From the IMG/VR virus record IMGVR_UViG_3300015366_000015, positions 1-22,231 of that record: a stretch of 22,231 nt of DNA; one strand, written 5' to 3'. Shown piece after piece: positions 22,191 to 22,231 of this stretch. Each line of letters opens with the position of its first letter. Position 1 is the first letter of the stretch. A program made the position numbers and the translations under genes. The notes under the pieces were generated by a model. It saw only the letters and a list, made by a program, of their open reading frames with translations. It had not been told where the DNA came from and made no database searches. The DNA is from a virus.

Positions 22191-22231
22191 TATCTATATA
22201 ACTAAAAGTAGTAACTAATAGAGTGCATTAT

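Larger units (their letters stand above)
21856..22231. other. Gene-free upstream region with repeats and possible promoters
   Basis: No open frame longer than about 15 codons has a ribosome site here. The stretch is AT-rich with C runs of six (22085-22090) and eight (22159-22166), a purine-rich minus-strand segment near 21989-22020, and TTTAGTG or its complement at 21907-21913, 21924-21930, 21941-21947 and 22037-22043. It precedes the tRNA and late operon on the minus strand, so it probably contains the late promoter. I see no convincing -35/-10 pair: TTGACA at 21951-21956 (plus) and TTGACT at 22019-22014 (minus) lack good -10 partners. Confidence 0.6.

Noticed and set aside
1-22231. CRISPR arrays, insertion sequences, integrase or endolysin
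   Set aside because: No spaced direct repeats, transposase or recombinase motifs, and no lysozyme, amidase or transglycosylase motif were seen in any coding frame.

Overview
This window is one contiguous late (packaging, head and tail) module of a tailed, podovirus-like bacteriophage. Every convincing protein gene and one tRNA lie on the minus strand, so transcription runs from the right end to the left end. The DNA is AT-rich by eye, genes are tightly packed with short overlaps, and most starts have a clear AGGAG-type ribosome binding site, which fits a phage of a Gram-negative bacterium. The exact host cannot be read from the sequence. An aquatic proteobacterial host is my guess, because several small proteins resemble families I recall from freshwater and marine phages.

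Layout in transcription order (right to left). About 375 bases with no gene (21856-22231) hold hairpins, a short motif repeated several times, and plus-strand sites resembling promoters of single-subunit phage RNA polymerases. Next comes a tRNA with anticodon CAT and several initiator-like features. The packaging block follows: a small basic protein, small terminase, an Fe(II)/2-oxoglutarate hydroxylase, large terminase and portal. The capsid block holds a 77-aa protein, a GroES-like co-chaperonin, a scaffold-like protein, two head-associated proteins and the major capsid protein. The capsid gene is followed by a strong terminator hairpin, a 44-residue Lys/Met/Ala-rich gene and a second terminator-like hairpin.

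The surface and fibre block (about 12.9-7.9 kb) contains a beta-rich protein, several small conserved phage proteins, a 304-aa protein built from about eleven 18-20-residue repeats, an adaptor-like protein, a Cys-containing protein, an S74 self-cleaving fibre and a small companion. The last block makes the connector and ejection apparatus: P22 gp4-like and gp10-like connectors, a GNAT-fold protein, then three ejection-type proteins. This order parallels T7 genes 11 to 16. The final gene runs off the left edge. Its 912 visible residues contain a duplicated FDPD-type N-terminal motif, a glycine/alanine-rich hydrophobic stretch, a zinc-peptidase motif and an ADP-ribosyltransferase-like segment, so it looks like a polyvalent protein delivered with the DNA.

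No integrase, polymerase, endolysin, CRISPR array or insertion sequence is visible. Replication and lysis genes presumably lie outside the window. The most interesting items are the ejected polyvalent protein, the 18-residue repeat protein, the initiator-like tRNA, the hydroxylase between the terminase genes, and the SP6-like promoter candidate.
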